Assembly (NCBI RefSeq): GCF_015354575.1
Contig: NZ_JACAFQ010000009.1
Coordinates: forward strand, 62,001 to 126,000
Direction of reading: 5' to 3'
From: Pseudomonas sp. UFMG81
GTDB lineage: Bacteria > Pseudomonadota > Gammaproteobacteria > Pseudomonadales > Pseudomonadaceae
Length of the DNA stretch: 64,000 nt
Position 1 is the first letter of the stretch; every line of letters begins with the position of its first letter. The translations under genes and the position numbers were made by a program. The notes beneath the pieces are model-generated. The model was given only the letters and a program-made list of their open reading frames with translations, had not been told where the DNA came from and did not search any database. Shown in pieces: positions 38,102-47,903 of this stretch.

Positions 38102-40246
38102 ATGATCAGCAACGAACTCAAAGCCACCATCCAGGGCGCCTACTCGCGTTTCCTCGAAGCCAAAAGCCTCAAGCCACGCTATGGCCAGCGCCTGATGATT
38201 GCCGAAGTGGCCAAGGTGCTCGGTGACATCGCCTGCGACGATGAAGGCCGACGCAGCGGCGAACCCGCCGTGGTGGCGGTGGAGGCCGGTACCGGTACCG
38301 GCAAGACCGTCGCCTACGCCCTCGCCGCTATTCCGGCCGCCAAGGCCGCCGGCAAGCGTCTGGTGATCGCCACCGCTACCGTGGCGCTGCAGGAACAGAT
38401 TGTGCTCAAGGACTTGCCCGACCTGATGCGCAACAGCGGGCTGAACTTCAGCTTCGCCCTGGCCAAGGGCCGTGGCCGCTACCTGTGCCTGTCCAAGCTC
38501 GACATCCTGCTGCAGGAAGGCCACGCCCAGTCGGCCACCGCCCAGTTGTTCGAGGAAGAAGGCTTCCATATCGAAGTCGATGAGCGCAGCCAGAAGCTGT
38601 TCAACAGCATGATCGAGAAGCTTGCCGGCAACCGCTGGGACGGCGATCGCGACAGCTGGTCCGAAGCCGTCGAAGACCAGGACTGGGCGCGCCTGACCAC
38701 CGACCACAGCCAGTGCACCGGCCGTCACTGCCCGAACTTCCAGCAGTGCGTGTTCTACAAAGCCCGCGAAGGCATGGGCAAGGTCGATGTGATCGTCACC
38801 AACCACGACATGGTCCTGGCCGACCTGGCGCTGGGCGGCGGCGCCGTGCTGCCCGACCCGCGCGACACCATGTACGTGTTCGACGAAGGCCACCACTTGC
38901 CGGACAAGGCCATCGGCCACTTCGCCCACTATTCGCGCTTGCGCTCCACCGCCGACTGGCTGGAGCAGACCGCCAAGAACCTCACCAAGCTGCTGGCCCA
39001 GCACCCGCTGCCAGGCGACTTGGGGCGCTACATCGAGCAGGTACCGGAGCTGGCCCGCGAGGTACGCACCCAACAGCAGTTCATGTTCACCCTCTGTGAG
39101 CAGGTCGCCGACTTCCGTGCCGGTGAAGACATGGAGGGCCGCGACCGCCCACGCTACCGCTTCGAAGGTGGCGTGGTGCCCGAGCAGATCCGCGAAGTCG
39201 GCATCGAACTGAAGAAGGGCTTCGCCCGCCTCAATGACCTGTTCACCCGCCTGGCCGACCTGCTCAAGGAAGGCATGGACGGCGAGAACAACATCGGTAT
39301 CGCCAGCCACCAGGCCGAGGAGTGGTACCCGCTGTTCGGCAGCCTGGTCACCCGTGCCCAGGGCAACTGGGAGCTGTGGACCGCGTTCACCGCCGAAGAC
39401 CCCGAAGACAACCCGCCCATGGCTCGCTGGCTGACCCTGGCCGAGACCGGCGCGTTGTTCGATATCGAAGTCAACGCCAGCCCCATCCTCGCCGCGGAGA
39501 TGCTGCGCAAGAGCCTGTGGAACGTCGCCTACGGCGCCCTGGTGACCTCGGCGACCCTTACCGCGCTGGGCAAGTTCGACCGCTTCCGCATGCGCTCGGG
39601 GCTGCCGCGCGATGCGGTGCAGTGCGTGGTGCCCAGCCCGTTCGTGCACGGCGATGCCGGCCTGCTGCGGGTACCCGACCTGGGGGCAGACCCGCGGGAT
39701 GCCACGGCGCACACCGCATCCATCATCCGTGAGCTGCCGAACATCGTCGAAGGTGCGCGCGGCGCGCTGGTGTTGTTCTCCTCGCGCAAGCAGATGCAGG
39801 ACGTGTTCGACGGCCTGGACCGCGACTGGCGCAAGCTGGTGCTGATCCAGGGCAACCTGTCCAAGCAGGAGACGCTCAACAAGCACAAGGCGCGGGTCGA
39901 CGACGGCCAGCACAGCGTGCTGTTCGGCCTGGCCAGCTTCGCCGAGGGTGTCGACCTGCCGGGTGCCTACTGCGAGCACGTGGTGATCGCCAAGATCCCC
40001 TTCGCCGTACCCGATGACCCGGTCGAGGCCGCGCTGGCCGAATGGATCGAGGCCCGCGGCGGCAACCCGTTCATGGAAATCGCCGTCCCCGACGCTTCGT
40101 TGCGCCTGATCCAGGCCTGCGGCCGCTTGCTGCGCACCGAGCAGGACCGTGGCGTCATCACCTTGCTCGACCGGCGCCTGGTCACCCAGCGCTATGGCAA
40201 GGCTATCCTCAATGCGCTGCCGCCATTCCGCCGGGAAATCGGCTGA
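38102..40246 (+). CDS. dinG: ATP-dependent DNA helicase DinG
   Basis: This 714-residue superfamily 2 helicase of the XPD/DinG type unwinds DNA and R-loops 5' to 3'. Walker A AGTGTGKT is at residues 62-69, and the DEAH-type box is DEGHHLPD. Four cysteines for an iron-sulfur cluster lie in RYLCLSK and CTGRHCPNFQQC. Motif VI is in LIQACGRLLRTEQDRG. The Shine-Dalgarno is weak. The candidate LexA box just upstream suggests induction by DNA damage. Confidence 0.95.
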   Translation: MISNELKATIQGAYSRFLEAKSLKPRYGQRLMIAEVAKVLGDIACDDEGRRSGEPAVVAVEAGTGTGKTVAYALAAIPAAKAAGKRLVIATATVALQEQIVLKDLPDLMRNSGLNFSFALAKGRGRYLCLSKLDILLQEGHAQSATAQLFEEEGFHIEVDERSQKLFNSMIEKLAGNRWDGDRDSWSEAVEDQDWARLTTDHSQCTGRHCPNFQQCVFYKAREGMGKVDVIVTNHDMVLADLALGGGAVLPDPRDTMYVFDEGHHLPDKAIGHFAHYSRLRSTADWLEQTAKNLTKLLAQHPLPGDLGRYIEQVPELAREVRTQQQFMFTLCEQVADFRAGEDMEGRDRPRYRFEGGVVPEQIREVGIELKKGFARLNDLFTRLADLLKEGMDGENNIGIASHQAEEWYPLFGSLVTRAQGNWELWTAFTAEDPEDNPPMARWLTLAETGALFDIEVNASPILAAEMLRKSLWNVAYGALVTSATLTALGKFDRFRMRSGLPRDAVQCVVPSPFVHGDAGLLRVPDLGADPRDATAHTASIIRELPNIVEGARGALVLFSSRKQMQDVFDGLDRDWRKLVLIQGNLSKQETLNKHKARVDDGQHSVLFGLASFAEGVDLPGAYCEHVVIAKIPFAVPDDPVEAALAEWIEARGGNPFMEIAVPDASLRLIQACGRLLRTEQDRGVITLLDRRLVTQRYGKAILNALPPFRREIG

Positions 40247-40326
40247 GCGCCGGAGCAAGACGCCTTCCCCGTTGTCCATACTCGATCGTGAGCCCATGAC
40301 GGGCTCTGAAGGAGAGCCACCGCCCT

Positions 40327-42549
40327 ATGATCCGCCGTACCCTGCCTGTGATGTTCTCCCTGTTGTTCAGCGCGCCATTGCTGGCCGGGCAACAGACGCT
40401 GTTCAGTTTCGTGCGCCCAGCCTCGGTGGTGAACGTGACCACCCAGGACGCCACGTTGCCGCAGTACAACGCGGAACAGACAGCCGAGGGCGAGGTATTG
40501 CGGCGGGTGGTGTTCAACCCGGTGGCGCAGCCGACGTTGCGCCTTGCCCCGCAAAGCGGTGCCTGGGACTGGTCCGCCGGCCAGGCGCTGGCGTTACGCC
40601 TGCAGAGTGGCATGGACTGGGCACTGACCGTCGACGTGACGATACAGAGCAGCGACGGGCGCACCCTGACCAGTCGCATCGACTTGCCGGCGGGGCCGGC
40701 GCAGACGGTGATGATCCCACTCAAGGCCAGCTCGCCGCTGAGCCAGGGCATGCGCGCCGGGCCGCCCATGCCCTGGGTTCACGAAGGGCAACGGCTGTTG
40801 CTGACCAGTAGCGCTGGGGCGGTTGGCCTCGACCAGGTCACCTCGATCAGCTTGAGCATCCCCAGCCCCAAGGTGGCCCAGAGCCTGTTGATCGAAAGGG
40901 TTGGCCTGCAGGATGACGACCTGGCGTTCAAGGCCGCCTACAGCGGCTTGATCGATACCTATGGACAATCCACCCGTGGACGCTGGCCGGAAAAGATCGC
41001 CAGTGACGACCAGCTCAAGGCCGGCGACAGCCGCGAACAGGGGCAACTCAAGGCCTGGCTGGCCGAGCGCGACAAGCTCGGCCTGGATGCCTATGGCGGC
41101 CTGCTGGCCGGGCCGGCCTTCGAGGCCAAGGGTTTTTTCCGCACCGAAAAGCGCGATGGGCGCTGGTACCTGGTGACGCCGGACGGCCATCCGTTCTACT
41201 CGCTGGGGGTCAACGCCGTAGCGCCCGATGGTGGGCGCACCTACGTCGCAGGCCGCGAGGACATGTTCACTGGCCTGCCGGCGAGCAGCGAGGCACTGGC
41301 CGCGTTCTATGGCGAAGGCAACAACGACGATGGCAATGCCTCGTCCCAAGGGCGCAACTTCAAGCAGGGGCGTTGGTTCGACTTTTATGCCGCCAACCTC
41401 CAGCGCACCTATGGCAAGCCGTGTGCACAGGAGGCGGCTGAATGCCCGCCACCGGCCTTGGATACCCAGCGCTGGCAAGCCCACACTCTCGATCGCCTGC
41501 AAGCCTGGGGCTTCAATACCCTGGGTAACTGGAGCGAGCCCGCACTCGGCCAGGCCAAACGCATGCCGTACACCCTGCCGCTGTCGATTGTCGGCGACTA
41601 TGCCAGCATCAGCACCGGCATGGACTGGTGGGGGCGCATGCCCGACCCGTTCGACCCACGCTTCGCCATGGCCACCGAGCGCGCCGTGGCCATTGCCGCT
41701 CGCGATCACCGCGACGACCCTTGGCTGATCGGTTATTTCGCCGACAATGAGCTGGCCTGGGCGGCGCCGGGCGATGACCCCAAGGCCCGCTACGGCCTGG
41801 CCTACGGCACCTTGCGCCTGACCACCGACGTGCCGGCCAAGCGCGCGTTTCTCAAGCAGCTGCGCGACAAGTACCGCAACCAGGACGGCCTGTCGAAGGC
41901 CTGGGGCATCGAGCTGAGCGCCTGGGAGCTGATGGAAGACCCGGGCTTCGAGGCCCCGCTACCCGACCCCGAGCACCCGGAGATCGAGCGTGACTACCAG
42001 TACTTCCAGCAGGTGTTCGCCGAAACCTATTTCAAGACCATCGCCGATGCGCTGAAGTGGCATGCGCCCAACCATCTGCTGCTGGGTGGCCGCTATGCCG
42101 TAAGTACGCCGGAGGCGGTGAAAGCCTGCGCCGAGTTCTGCGACGTGCTGAGCTTCAACTTCTATACCCTCAAGCCCGAGGATGGCTACGACTTCGCCCG
42201 CCTGGCCGAGCTGGACAAGCCGGTGCTGGTCTCCGAATTCCAGTTCGGTTCCCGCGATCGCGGCCCGTTCTGGCCTGGCCCACTGGAAGTGGCGCGCGAA
42301 GAAGACCGCGGGCCGGCCTATGGCAACTTCCTCAAGGCGGCCCTGGCCCAGTCGATGATCGTTGGCGCGCACTGGTTCCAGTACCTCGATCAACCGGCCA
42401 GCGGGCGCCTGCTCGATGGCGAGAACGGCCACCTCGGGCTGGTGGCCATCACGGACGTCGCCTATCAGGGCTTTGTCGAAGCGGTGCGGCGCAGCAACCT
42501 GCAAGCCGTTGGTCAGTTGCGCAAGGCGCTGGACAAACCTGCGCCATGA
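40327..42549 (+). CDS. Agarase-like glycoside hydrolase, secreted
   Basis: This 740-residue protein has a Sec signal peptide (PVMFSLLFSAPLLAGQQ), an N-terminal beta-sandwich-like region (to about residue 210) and a TIM-barrel glycosidase of the GH-A clan. The acid/base candidate is Glu475 (YFADNELAW) and the nucleophile candidate Glu637 (LVSEFQFGS). The pattern is closest to proteins annotated as beta-agarase (GH50-like). The true substrate in a soil Pseudomonas is unlikely to be agar and may be another galactan or its own exopolysaccharide. It lies 80 bp after dinG, and no sugar transporter adjoins it. Confidence 0.7.
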   Translation: MIRRTLPVMFSLLFSAPLLAGQQTLFSFVRPASVVNVTTQDATLPQYNAEQTAEGEVLRRVVFNPVAQPTLRLAPQSGAWDWSAGQALALRLQSGMDWALTVDVTIQSSDGRTLTSRIDLPAGPAQTVMIPLKASSPLSQGMRAGPPMPWVHEGQRLLLTSSAGAVGLDQVTSISLSIPSPKVAQSLLIERVGLQDDDLAFKAAYSGLIDTYGQSTRGRWPEKIASDDQLKAGDSREQGQLKAWLAERDKLGLDAYGGLLAGPAFEAKGFFRTEKRDGRWYLVTPDGHPFYSLGVNAVAPDGGRTYVAGREDMFTGLPASSEALAAFYGEGNNDDGNASSQGRNFKQGRWFDFYAANLQRTYGKPCAQEAAECPPPALDTQRWQAHTLDRLQAWGFNTLGNWSEPALGQAKRMPYTLPLSIVGDYASISTGMDWWGRMPDPFDPRFAMATERAVAIAARDHRDDPWLIGYFADNELAWAAPGDDPKARYGLAYGTLRLTTDVPAKRAFLKQLRDKYRNQDGLSKAWGIELSAWELMEDPGFEAPLPDPEHPEIERDYQYFQQVFAETYFKTIADALKWHAPNHLLLGGRYAVSTPEAVKACAEFCDVLSFNFYTLKPEDGYDFARLAELDKPVLVSEFQFGSRDRGPFWPGPLEVAREEDRGPAYGNFLKAALAQSMIVGAHWFQYLDQPASGRLLDGENGHLGLVAITDVAYQGFVEAVRRSNLQAVGQLRKALDKPAP

Positions 42550-42673
42550 CTGGGCTGCTGGCTCGGGACAGAGATATTTGGTAGCGACCACCGAGCCACA
42601 TTCAGTAGGCAAACGCGCCAACTACTGAAACAATGCACGCCTTTTCCAGCAAGGTCGTACGGAGAGCAGGCGG

Positions 42674-43819
42674 GTGCAGATCCAGGGTCACTATGAGCTG
42701 AAGTTCGAGGCGGTGCGCGAGGCATTCGCCGCGTTGTTCGAAGATCCCCAGGAGCGTGGCGCGGCGCTGTGCATCCAGGTCGGCGGCGACACCGTGGTCG
42801 ACCTGTGGGCCGGCAGCGCCGACAAAGACGGCCGCGAGGCCTGGCACAGCGACACCATCGCCAACCTGTTCTCCTGCACCAAGACCTTCACTGCCGTCAC
42901 CGCCCTGCAACTGGTGGGCGAGGGCAAGCTCGACCTCGATGCACCGGTTGCGCGCTACTGGCCTGAGTTCGCCCAGGCCGGCAAGGAGCAGGTCACCCTG
43001 CGCCAGTTGCTCAGCCACCGCGCCGGCTTGCCGGCCATCCGCGAGCTGCTGCCGGCCGAGGCGCTGTACGACTGGCAGGCGATGGTTGACGCGCTGGCTG
43101 CCGAGGCGCCCTGGTGGACGCCCGGTAGCGAACACGGTTATGCCGCCATCACCTATGGCTGGTTGATTGGTGAGCTGATCCGCCGCGTCGATGGGCGCGG
43201 CCCGGGTGATTCGATCGTCGCGCGTACCGCAAGGCCGTTGGGCCTGGACTTCCATGTCGGCCTGGCCGACGAAGAATTCCACCGCGTGGCGCACATCGCT
43301 CGTGGCAAGGGCAACCCCGGCGATGCCGCGGCCCAGCGCCTGCTGCAGGTGACCATGCGCGAGCCCGAGGCGCTGTCGACCCGTGCCTTCACCAACCCGC
43401 CGGCCATACTGACCAGCACCAACAAGCCCGAGTGGCGGCGTATGCAGCAGCCGGCAGCCAATGGCCATGGCAATGCGCGCAGCCTGGCGGGCTTCTATGC
43501 TGGCCTGCTCGACGGCAGCCTGCTCGAATCCGAGCTGCTCGATGAGCTGACCCGCGAACACAGTATCGGCCAGGACCGCACCTTGCTGACCCAAACCCGC
43601 TTTGGGCTAGGCTGCATGCTAGACCAACCCGATGTGGCCAATGCCACCTTCGGCCTCGGCAAACACGCCTTTGGTCACCCGGGCGCCGGCGGATCGGTCG
43701 GTTTCGCCGACCCCGAACATGACGTCGCCTTCGGCTTCGTCACCAACACCCTTGGCCCCTACGTGCTGATGGATCCGCGCGCGCAGCACCTGGTGCGAGT
43801 ACTTGCCAGCTGCCTTTGA
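42674..43819 (+). CDS. Serine beta-lactamase-family esterase (EstB-like)
   Basis: This 381-residue class C beta-lactamase-fold hydrolase shows the catalytic SxxK (Ser67-Cys-Thr-Lys70), the YAAITYG Tyr motif and HPGAGGSVGFADP near the end. EstB and similar esterases share this pattern and cleave short-chain esters. There is no signal peptide, so the protein is cytoplasmic, which argues against a role in beta-lactam resistance. GTG 42674 is the start, with GGAG 9 nt upstream. It stands alone, 124 bp after the glycosidase. Confidence 0.83.
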   Translation: MQIQGHYELKFEAVREAFAALFEDPQERGAALCIQVGGDTVVDLWAGSADKDGREAWHSDTIANLFSCTKTFTAVTALQLVGEGKLDLDAPVARYWPEFAQAGKEQVTLRQLLSHRAGLPAIRELLPAEALYDWQAMVDALAAEAPWWTPGSEHGYAAITYGWLIGELIRRVDGRGPGDSIVARTARPLGLDFHVGLADEEFHRVAHIARGKGNPGDAAAQRLLQVTMREPEALSTRAFTNPPAILTSTNKPEWRRMQQPAANGHGNARSLAGFYAGLLDGSLLESELLDELTREHSIGQDRTLLTQTRFGLGCMLDQPDVANATFGLGKHAFGHPGAGGSVGFADPEHDVAFGFVTNTLGPYVLMDPRAQHLVRVLASCL

Positions 43820-43918
43820 TCGGCTGGCGCGGGTATTGCCCGAAGCCTTTGACTATTCTCAGTGCCTAACGCTGAAAGGTGTGGGTAGAATTTCTTTCAA
43901 TTTCATGGTGTATCGCTG

Positions 43919-44893
43919 ATGTCTTCACATAAAACCTTAGCACTTGCCCTGTGCCTGACCATGACTGGCTGCGCCAGCCACTCCCAGGACAGTGCCAAAG
44001 AGGGTGGCCTGAACTGGTGGCCGTTCGGTTCGGATAAAGTCGCCGACAAGGAAGTGAAAGCGGCCGTCACCGAGAACGTCGCCAAGGCCGACGCCAAGTC
44101 CGAGAGCGACAGCCGCTGGTGGTGGCCGTTCGGTAGCGACGACAAGAAAGCCCAGGCCGCAGCGGTACCGAAGATCGACCAGAAGGCCACCCAGGCCTGG
44201 CTCGACCAGTACGAGCCGAAGGTGCGTGAAGCCATCAAGGGCAGCAAGTTCGAGCTGGAGCGCCGTGAAGACGTGCTGGCGGTGACCATCCCGGTCGACG
44301 GCTCCTACAACCCGGACCGTCCCAACATGCTGTTGCCGGTCACCCTGAGCCCGATCACCCAGGTCGCCAAGGCCATCGAAGCCGACAGCAAGACTGCCAT
44401 CCTGATCCTCGGCCATGGCGACAGCAGCGGTGCGACCGCCGCCACCCAGAAGCTCAGCCTCGAGCGTGCCGCCTCGGTGTCGGCGATCTTCCGCCTCAGT
44501 GGCCTGCAGCGTGACCGCCTGATGCTCAAGGGCATGGGCTCGTTGATGCCACGCGCCGCCAACGACAGTGCTCCAGGCCGTGCGCTGAACCGCCGTGTCG
44601 AACTGCTGCTGACGCCACAGAACACCATGGTCGCGCTGCTGGCCAAGTACCAGCAGGCAGCTCCGGCACCCGCTCCGGCAGCCATGGTCGCTACCCAGGA
44701 CGCCAAGCCTGTAGAAGCCAAGCCGGCTGCCAAGGCTACTGCCAAGCCAGCCGCGAAGAAGCCCGCGGCGAAAGCCAAGGCACCGGCCAAGACCACCGCC
44801 GCCAAGAAAAAGACCGCGCCGGCCAAACCGGCCGCGAAAAAGCCGGCCACCGACAAGAAAGTCGCCGCCAACAGCCCTGCGAAGACCAACTGA
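43919..44893 (+). CDS. OmpA-domain lipoprotein with Lys/Ala/Pro-rich tail
   Basis: This 324-residue lipoprotein has its lipobox (LTMTGC) at Cys18, two WWPFGSD motifs (about residues 33 and 62), an OmpA-like domain (about 100-235; [33 protein letters not shown]) and a C-terminal tail of about 75 residues dominated by Lys, Ala and Pro ([18 protein letters not shown]). The tail resembles AlgP and histone H1 tails and is very basic, so it could bind acidic wall or outer-membrane polymers. pdxH follows after 19 bp. Confidence 0.8.
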   Translation: MSSHKTLALALCLTMTGCASHSQDSAKEGGLNWWPFGSDKVADKEVKAAVTENVAKADAKSESDSRWWWPFGSDDKKAQAAAVPKIDQKATQAWLDQYEPKVREAIKGSKFELERREDVLAVTIPVDGSYNPDRPNMLLPVTLSPITQVAKAIEADSKTAILILGHGDSSGATAATQKLSLERAASVSAIFRLSGLQRDRLMLKGMGSLMPRAANDSAPGRALNRRVELLLTPQNTMVALLAKYQQAAPAPAPAAMVATQDAKPVEAKPAAKATAKPAAKKPAAKAKAPAKTTAAKKKTAPAKPAAKKPATDKKVAANSPAKTN

Positions 44894-44912
44894 TCGTCAA
44901 GGAAACGCAGCC

Positions 44913-45560
44913 ATGACCCAATCCCTGGCCGATATGCGCCGCGACTACACCCGTGATGGCCTGGCCGAAGCCCAGGCCCCGGGTGAGCCGTTCGCGCTGT
45001 TCCACCAATGGTTCGCCGACGCGGTGAAGACCGAGCAGTTGCCGGTGGAAGCCAACGCCATGACCCTGGCGACGGTCGACGCCGACGGTCGCCCGCATTG
45101 CCGGGTGCTGTTGCTCAAGGCCCTCGATGCGCGTGGCTTCACCTTCTTTACCAACTACGACAGCGCCAAGGGCCAGCACATCGCGGCAAACCCGTTCGGC
45201 GCCATGACCTTCTTCTGGCCGGCGCTGGAGCGCCAGGTACGGATCGAAGGGCGGGTGGAGAAGGTCACGGCCAAGGAGTCGGACGATTACTTCCAGGTGC
45301 GCCCGCTGGGTAGCCGACTGGGGGCCTGGGCATCGCCGCAGAGCCGAGTGATTGCTGGACGCGAAGAGCTGGAGGGGCTGGTCAAGGCCACCGAGGCGCG
45401 TTTCTCCGATAGCCAACCCCATTGCCCCGAGCACTGGGGCGGCTATCGTTTGCTGCCCGAGCGAATCGAGTTCTGGCAGGGACGGGCCAGCCGTCTGCAT
45501 GATCGCCTGAATTATCGGTTGGTCGACGGCCAGTGGCAGCGCGAGCGCCTGGCACCGTAA
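44913..45560 (+). CDS. pdxH: Pyridoxamine 5'-phosphate oxidase
   Basis: This 215-residue FMN enzyme oxidises PNP and PMP to pyridoxal phosphate. Family blocks are [68 protein letters not shown] and the C-terminal RLHDRLNY followed by RLAP. The start at 44913 lies 19 bp after the lipoprotein gene. A terminator follows directly. Confidence 0.95.
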   Translation: MTQSLADMRRDYTRDGLAEAQAPGEPFALFHQWFADAVKTEQLPVEANAMTLATVDADGRPHCRVLLLKALDARGFTFFTNYDSAKGQHIAANPFGAMTFFWPALERQVRIEGRVEKVTAKESDDYFQVRPLGSRLGAWASPQSRVIAGREELEGLVKATEARFSDSQPHCPEHWGGYRLLPERIEFWQGRASRLHDRLNYRLVDGQWQRERLAP

Positions 45561-45565
45561 CGAAG

Positions 45566-45588
45566 AAGGGCCGCAATGCGGCCCTTTT
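45566..45588. terminator. Terminator after pdxH
   Basis: AAGGGCCGC (45566-45574) pairs with GCGGCCCTT (45578-45586), with a following T-run. It lies between convergent genes and may serve both. Confidence 0.9.
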
Positions 45589-45605
45589 GCTTGCTGGCAA
45601 ACAGC

Positions 45606-45836
45606 TTATCGATACTGCGCCGCTTCCCGCTCCAACCACGCCGCCAGCGCCTTGCGTTTGACCTTTTCTGTCCGCGCCCGCTCCAGCAACTGGAGCATGA
45701 ATGCTTGCTTCGCCGGATCGTCCCCCGCCAGCGACAGCGCCAGGTCCCGGTCCATCCAGCGGCGCATGCGTACATACAGCCACCCGTGAAAATACAAGCC
45801 TGCGGCTGTCGCAACGACAACGATGAAGTAATCCAT
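45606..45836 (-). CDS. Small membrane protein, hypothetical
   Basis: This 76-residue protein has one N-terminal membrane helix (DYFIVVVATAAGLYFHGWLY) and a basic cytoplasmic tail (RMRRWMDRDLALSLAGDD, RTEKVKRKALAAWLEREA). The start at ATG 45836 puts the helix at the very N-terminus; an upstream extension is possible but reads as noncoding. No function is known. Confidence 0.62.
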   Translation of the reverse strand: MDYFIVVVATAAGLYFHGWLYVRMRRWMDRDLALSLAGDDPAKQAFMLQLLERARTEKVKRKALAAWLEREAAQYR

Positions 45837-45984
45837 GGCTATTCTTGGTCTCACCTGTACGCCCGCAACACAGCCAGTGGCGGCTGTACCTGAGCTGAAT
45901 GAAAACAATTTTATAACGTTTGCGCCGTGACACCTGTCAAGGCGAGGCGTCTAATGAGCACCTGAAACTTTTGGAGATATACCC

Positions 45985-46449
45985 ATGCGTAAATCCGCTT
46001 TGCTGCTGGCCAGCTTCACCACCGTGTCGCTGCTGCTGGGCGGCTGCCAGTCGTCGCTGACCGGCGACAGCTACTCCCGTGACGAGGCCCGTCGCGTGCA
46101 GACCGTGCGCATGGGTACCATCGAATCGCTGCGTCCGGTCAAGATCGAAGGCACCAAAACGCCGATCGGCGGTGGCGCTGGCGCCATTGTCGGCGGCGTC
46201 GCCGGTAGCGCCATCGGCGGTGGCCGTGGCAGCATCGTTGCCGCCGTGATCGGCGCAGTAGCCGGCGGCCTGGCAGGTTCCGCCGCCGAAGAAGGCCTGA
46301 CCCGCACCCAGGGCGTCGAGATCACCGTGCGTGAAGATGACGGCAGCACGCGTGCCTATGTGCAGCAAGTGCAGCAGAACGAGATCTTCCGCGTTGGTGA
46401 GCGCGTGCGCATCATGACCGTCGATGGCACCAGCCGCGTCACCCACTGA
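45985..46449 (+). CDS. slyB: SlyB-like glycine-zipper outer-membrane lipoprotein
   Basis: This 154-residue lipoprotein has a lipobox (VSLLLGGCQ), a glycine-zipper segment (GGGAGAIVGGVAGSAIGGGR, IGAVAGGLAGSAAEEG) and a C-terminal beta domain (VEITVREDDGSTRAYVQQVQ, FRVGERVRIM). This is the SlyB/PcpL pattern. SlyB proteins stabilise the outer membrane, often under PhoPQ and Mg2+ control; no PhoP box was checked here. The start has GGAGATATACCC upstream. Confidence 0.85.
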   Translation: MRKSALLLASFTTVSLLLGGCQSSLTGDSYSRDEARRVQTVRMGTIESLRPVKIEGTKTPIGGGAGAIVGGVAGSAIGGGRGSIVAAVIGAVAGGLAGSAAEEGLTRTQGVEITVREDDGSTRAYVQQVQQNEIFRVGERVRIMTVDGTSRVTH

Positions 46450-46456
46450 TCGCCAG

Positions 46457-46503
46457 GCAAAAAGAACCCCGACACGGCATGGCCGGTCGGGGTTTCTTTT
46501 TGC
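46457..46503. terminator. Bidirectional terminator between slyB and nhaA
   Basis: An A-rich run then ACCCCGAC pairs with GTCGGGGT then TTTCTTTTT, giving a stem with A and T tracts for both convergent genes. Confidence 0.9.
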
Positions 46504-46512
46504 CTGCTCGCT

Positions 46513-47688
46513 TTAGCTGAGGGCGGGCTTGCGGCTGGCCATGGCCGTGATCAGGTAACCGACCACTGCGGCGAAGAACGAGCCGGTGAGAATACCCATG
46601 CGGTCCATGCCTGCGTAGTCGCTGCTACCGGGTACGAAGGCCAGGGAACCGACGAACAGGCTCATGGTGAAGCCGATGCCACAGAGGATCGCCACCCCGA
46701 GCACCTGGCCCCAGTTGGCGCCGGCTGGTAGTGCCGCCAGGCGCAGCTTGACGGCGAGCCAGGTGAGACCGAACACGCCGACCGTCTTGCCGGCCAGCAG
46801 GCCAAGGGTAATGCCCATGGGCACGGGGTGAGTGAAGCTCTCTAGCGTCACCCCGGCCAACGAAACCCCGGCGTTGGCGAAGGCGAACAGCGGCAGGATG
46901 GCGTAGGCGACCCAAGGGTGCAGCGCGTGTTCCAGGCTCAGCAAGGGCGAGGTTTCGGCGTGCTTGGTGCGCAGCGGAATGCACAACGCCAGGGCCACGC
47001 CGGCCAGCGTGGCGTGCACGCCACTCTTGAGCACGCACACCCAGAGGATCAGGCCGATCACCAGGTAGGGGCCCAGCTTGACCACACCCAGGCGATTCAT
47101 GGCCAGCAGCGCCACCAGGCAGGCACCGGCCAGCATCAGTGACAGACTGGAAAGCGTGCCGGAGTAGAACAGGGCGATGACGATGATCGCACCCAGGTCG
47201 TCGATGATCGCCAGGGTCATCAGGAACAGCTTCAGCGACACGGGTACACGCTTGCCCAGCAACGCCAGCACGCCCAGGGCGAAGGCGATGTCGGTGGCGG
47301 TGGGGATCGCCCAGCCGGCCACGGCGGCCGGGTTGTCGCGGTTGATGAACCAGTAGATCAGCGCCGGCACCACCATGCCGCCGATGGCTGCGGTGGCGGG
47401 CAGGATCACCTGTGAGGGCTTGGACAGGTGGCCGTCGACCACCTCGCGCTTGACCTCCAGGCCGATGAGCAGGAAGAACAGCGCCATCAGGCCGTCGTTG
47501 ATCCACAGCAGCAGGGGCTTGGCGATTTGCAGGGCACCGACCTGCACGGCGACCGGCACTTCGAGCAGGCCGTTGTACAGGTAGGAAAGCGGCGAATTGT
47601 TGATGATCAGGGCCAGCACGGCGGCGGCGATCAGCAGCAGGCCGCTGGCAGCTTCCAATTGGAAGAAACGAGCGAAGAGGCTACGCAC
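46513..47688 (-). CDS. nhaA: Na+/H+ antiporter NhaA
   Basis: This 391-residue inner-membrane antiporter exports Na+ in exchange for protons and supports pH and salt tolerance. The ion-binding Asp pair is in [15 protein letters not shown], and [30 protein letters not shown] and GAGVSLAG-like [12 protein letters not shown] are all family blocks. I placed the start at GTG 47688 (GGAGAG 9 nt upstream), which aligns with E. coli NhaA; a GTG 14 codons earlier has no ribosome-binding site. It converges on slyB. Confidence 0.93.
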   Translation of the reverse strand: MRSLFARFFQLEAASGLLLIAAAVLALIINNSPLSYLYNGLLEVPVAVQVGALQIAKPLLLWINDGLMALFFLLIGLEVKREVVDGHLSKPSQVILPATAAIGGMVVPALIYWFINRDNPAAVAGWAIPTATDIAFALGVLALLGKRVPVSLKLFLMTLAIIDDLGAIIVIALFYSGTLSSLSLMLAGACLVALLAMNRLGVVKLGPYLVIGLILWVCVLKSGVHATLAGVALALCIPLRTKHAETSPLLSLEHALHPWVAYAILPLFAFANAGVSLAGVTLESFTHPVPMGITLGLLAGKTVGVFGLTWLAVKLRLAALPAGANWGQVLGVAILCGIGFTMSLFVGSLAFVPGSSDYAGMDRMGILTGSFFAAVVGYLITAMASRKPALS

Positions 47689-47806
47689 GGGTGAGGGCTC
47701 TCCAGTAGCTGGGTTGAAACGGGCGTACACCCTAGCGCGTGAAGATATGCTTTAAAACAAAAACTATATTCTTTTTTGTTATATGTTGTTGCCGGGTCGC
47801 TCCCAG

Positions 47807-47893
47807 CCCGTAGGAGCCAGCCTTGTTGGCGAACGGTGCCACCGCCAATAGCGGGCTGGCCCTTGTTCGCCAGCAAGGCTGGCTCCTACAGGG
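47807..47893. repeat. Inverted REP pair
   Basis: The arms at 47807-47834 and 47865-47893 have core AGCAAGGCTGGCTCCTACAG. This is a fourth REP sequence type in the window. The pair lies between nhaA and the oxidoreductase gene. Confidence 0.85.
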
Positions 47894-47903
47894 GGAGGGG
47901 CGC

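Noticed and set aside
42674..43819. Beta-lactamase resistance gene
   Set aside because: The SxxK hydrolase lacks a signal peptide and resembles EstB-type esterases, so resistance is not supported.
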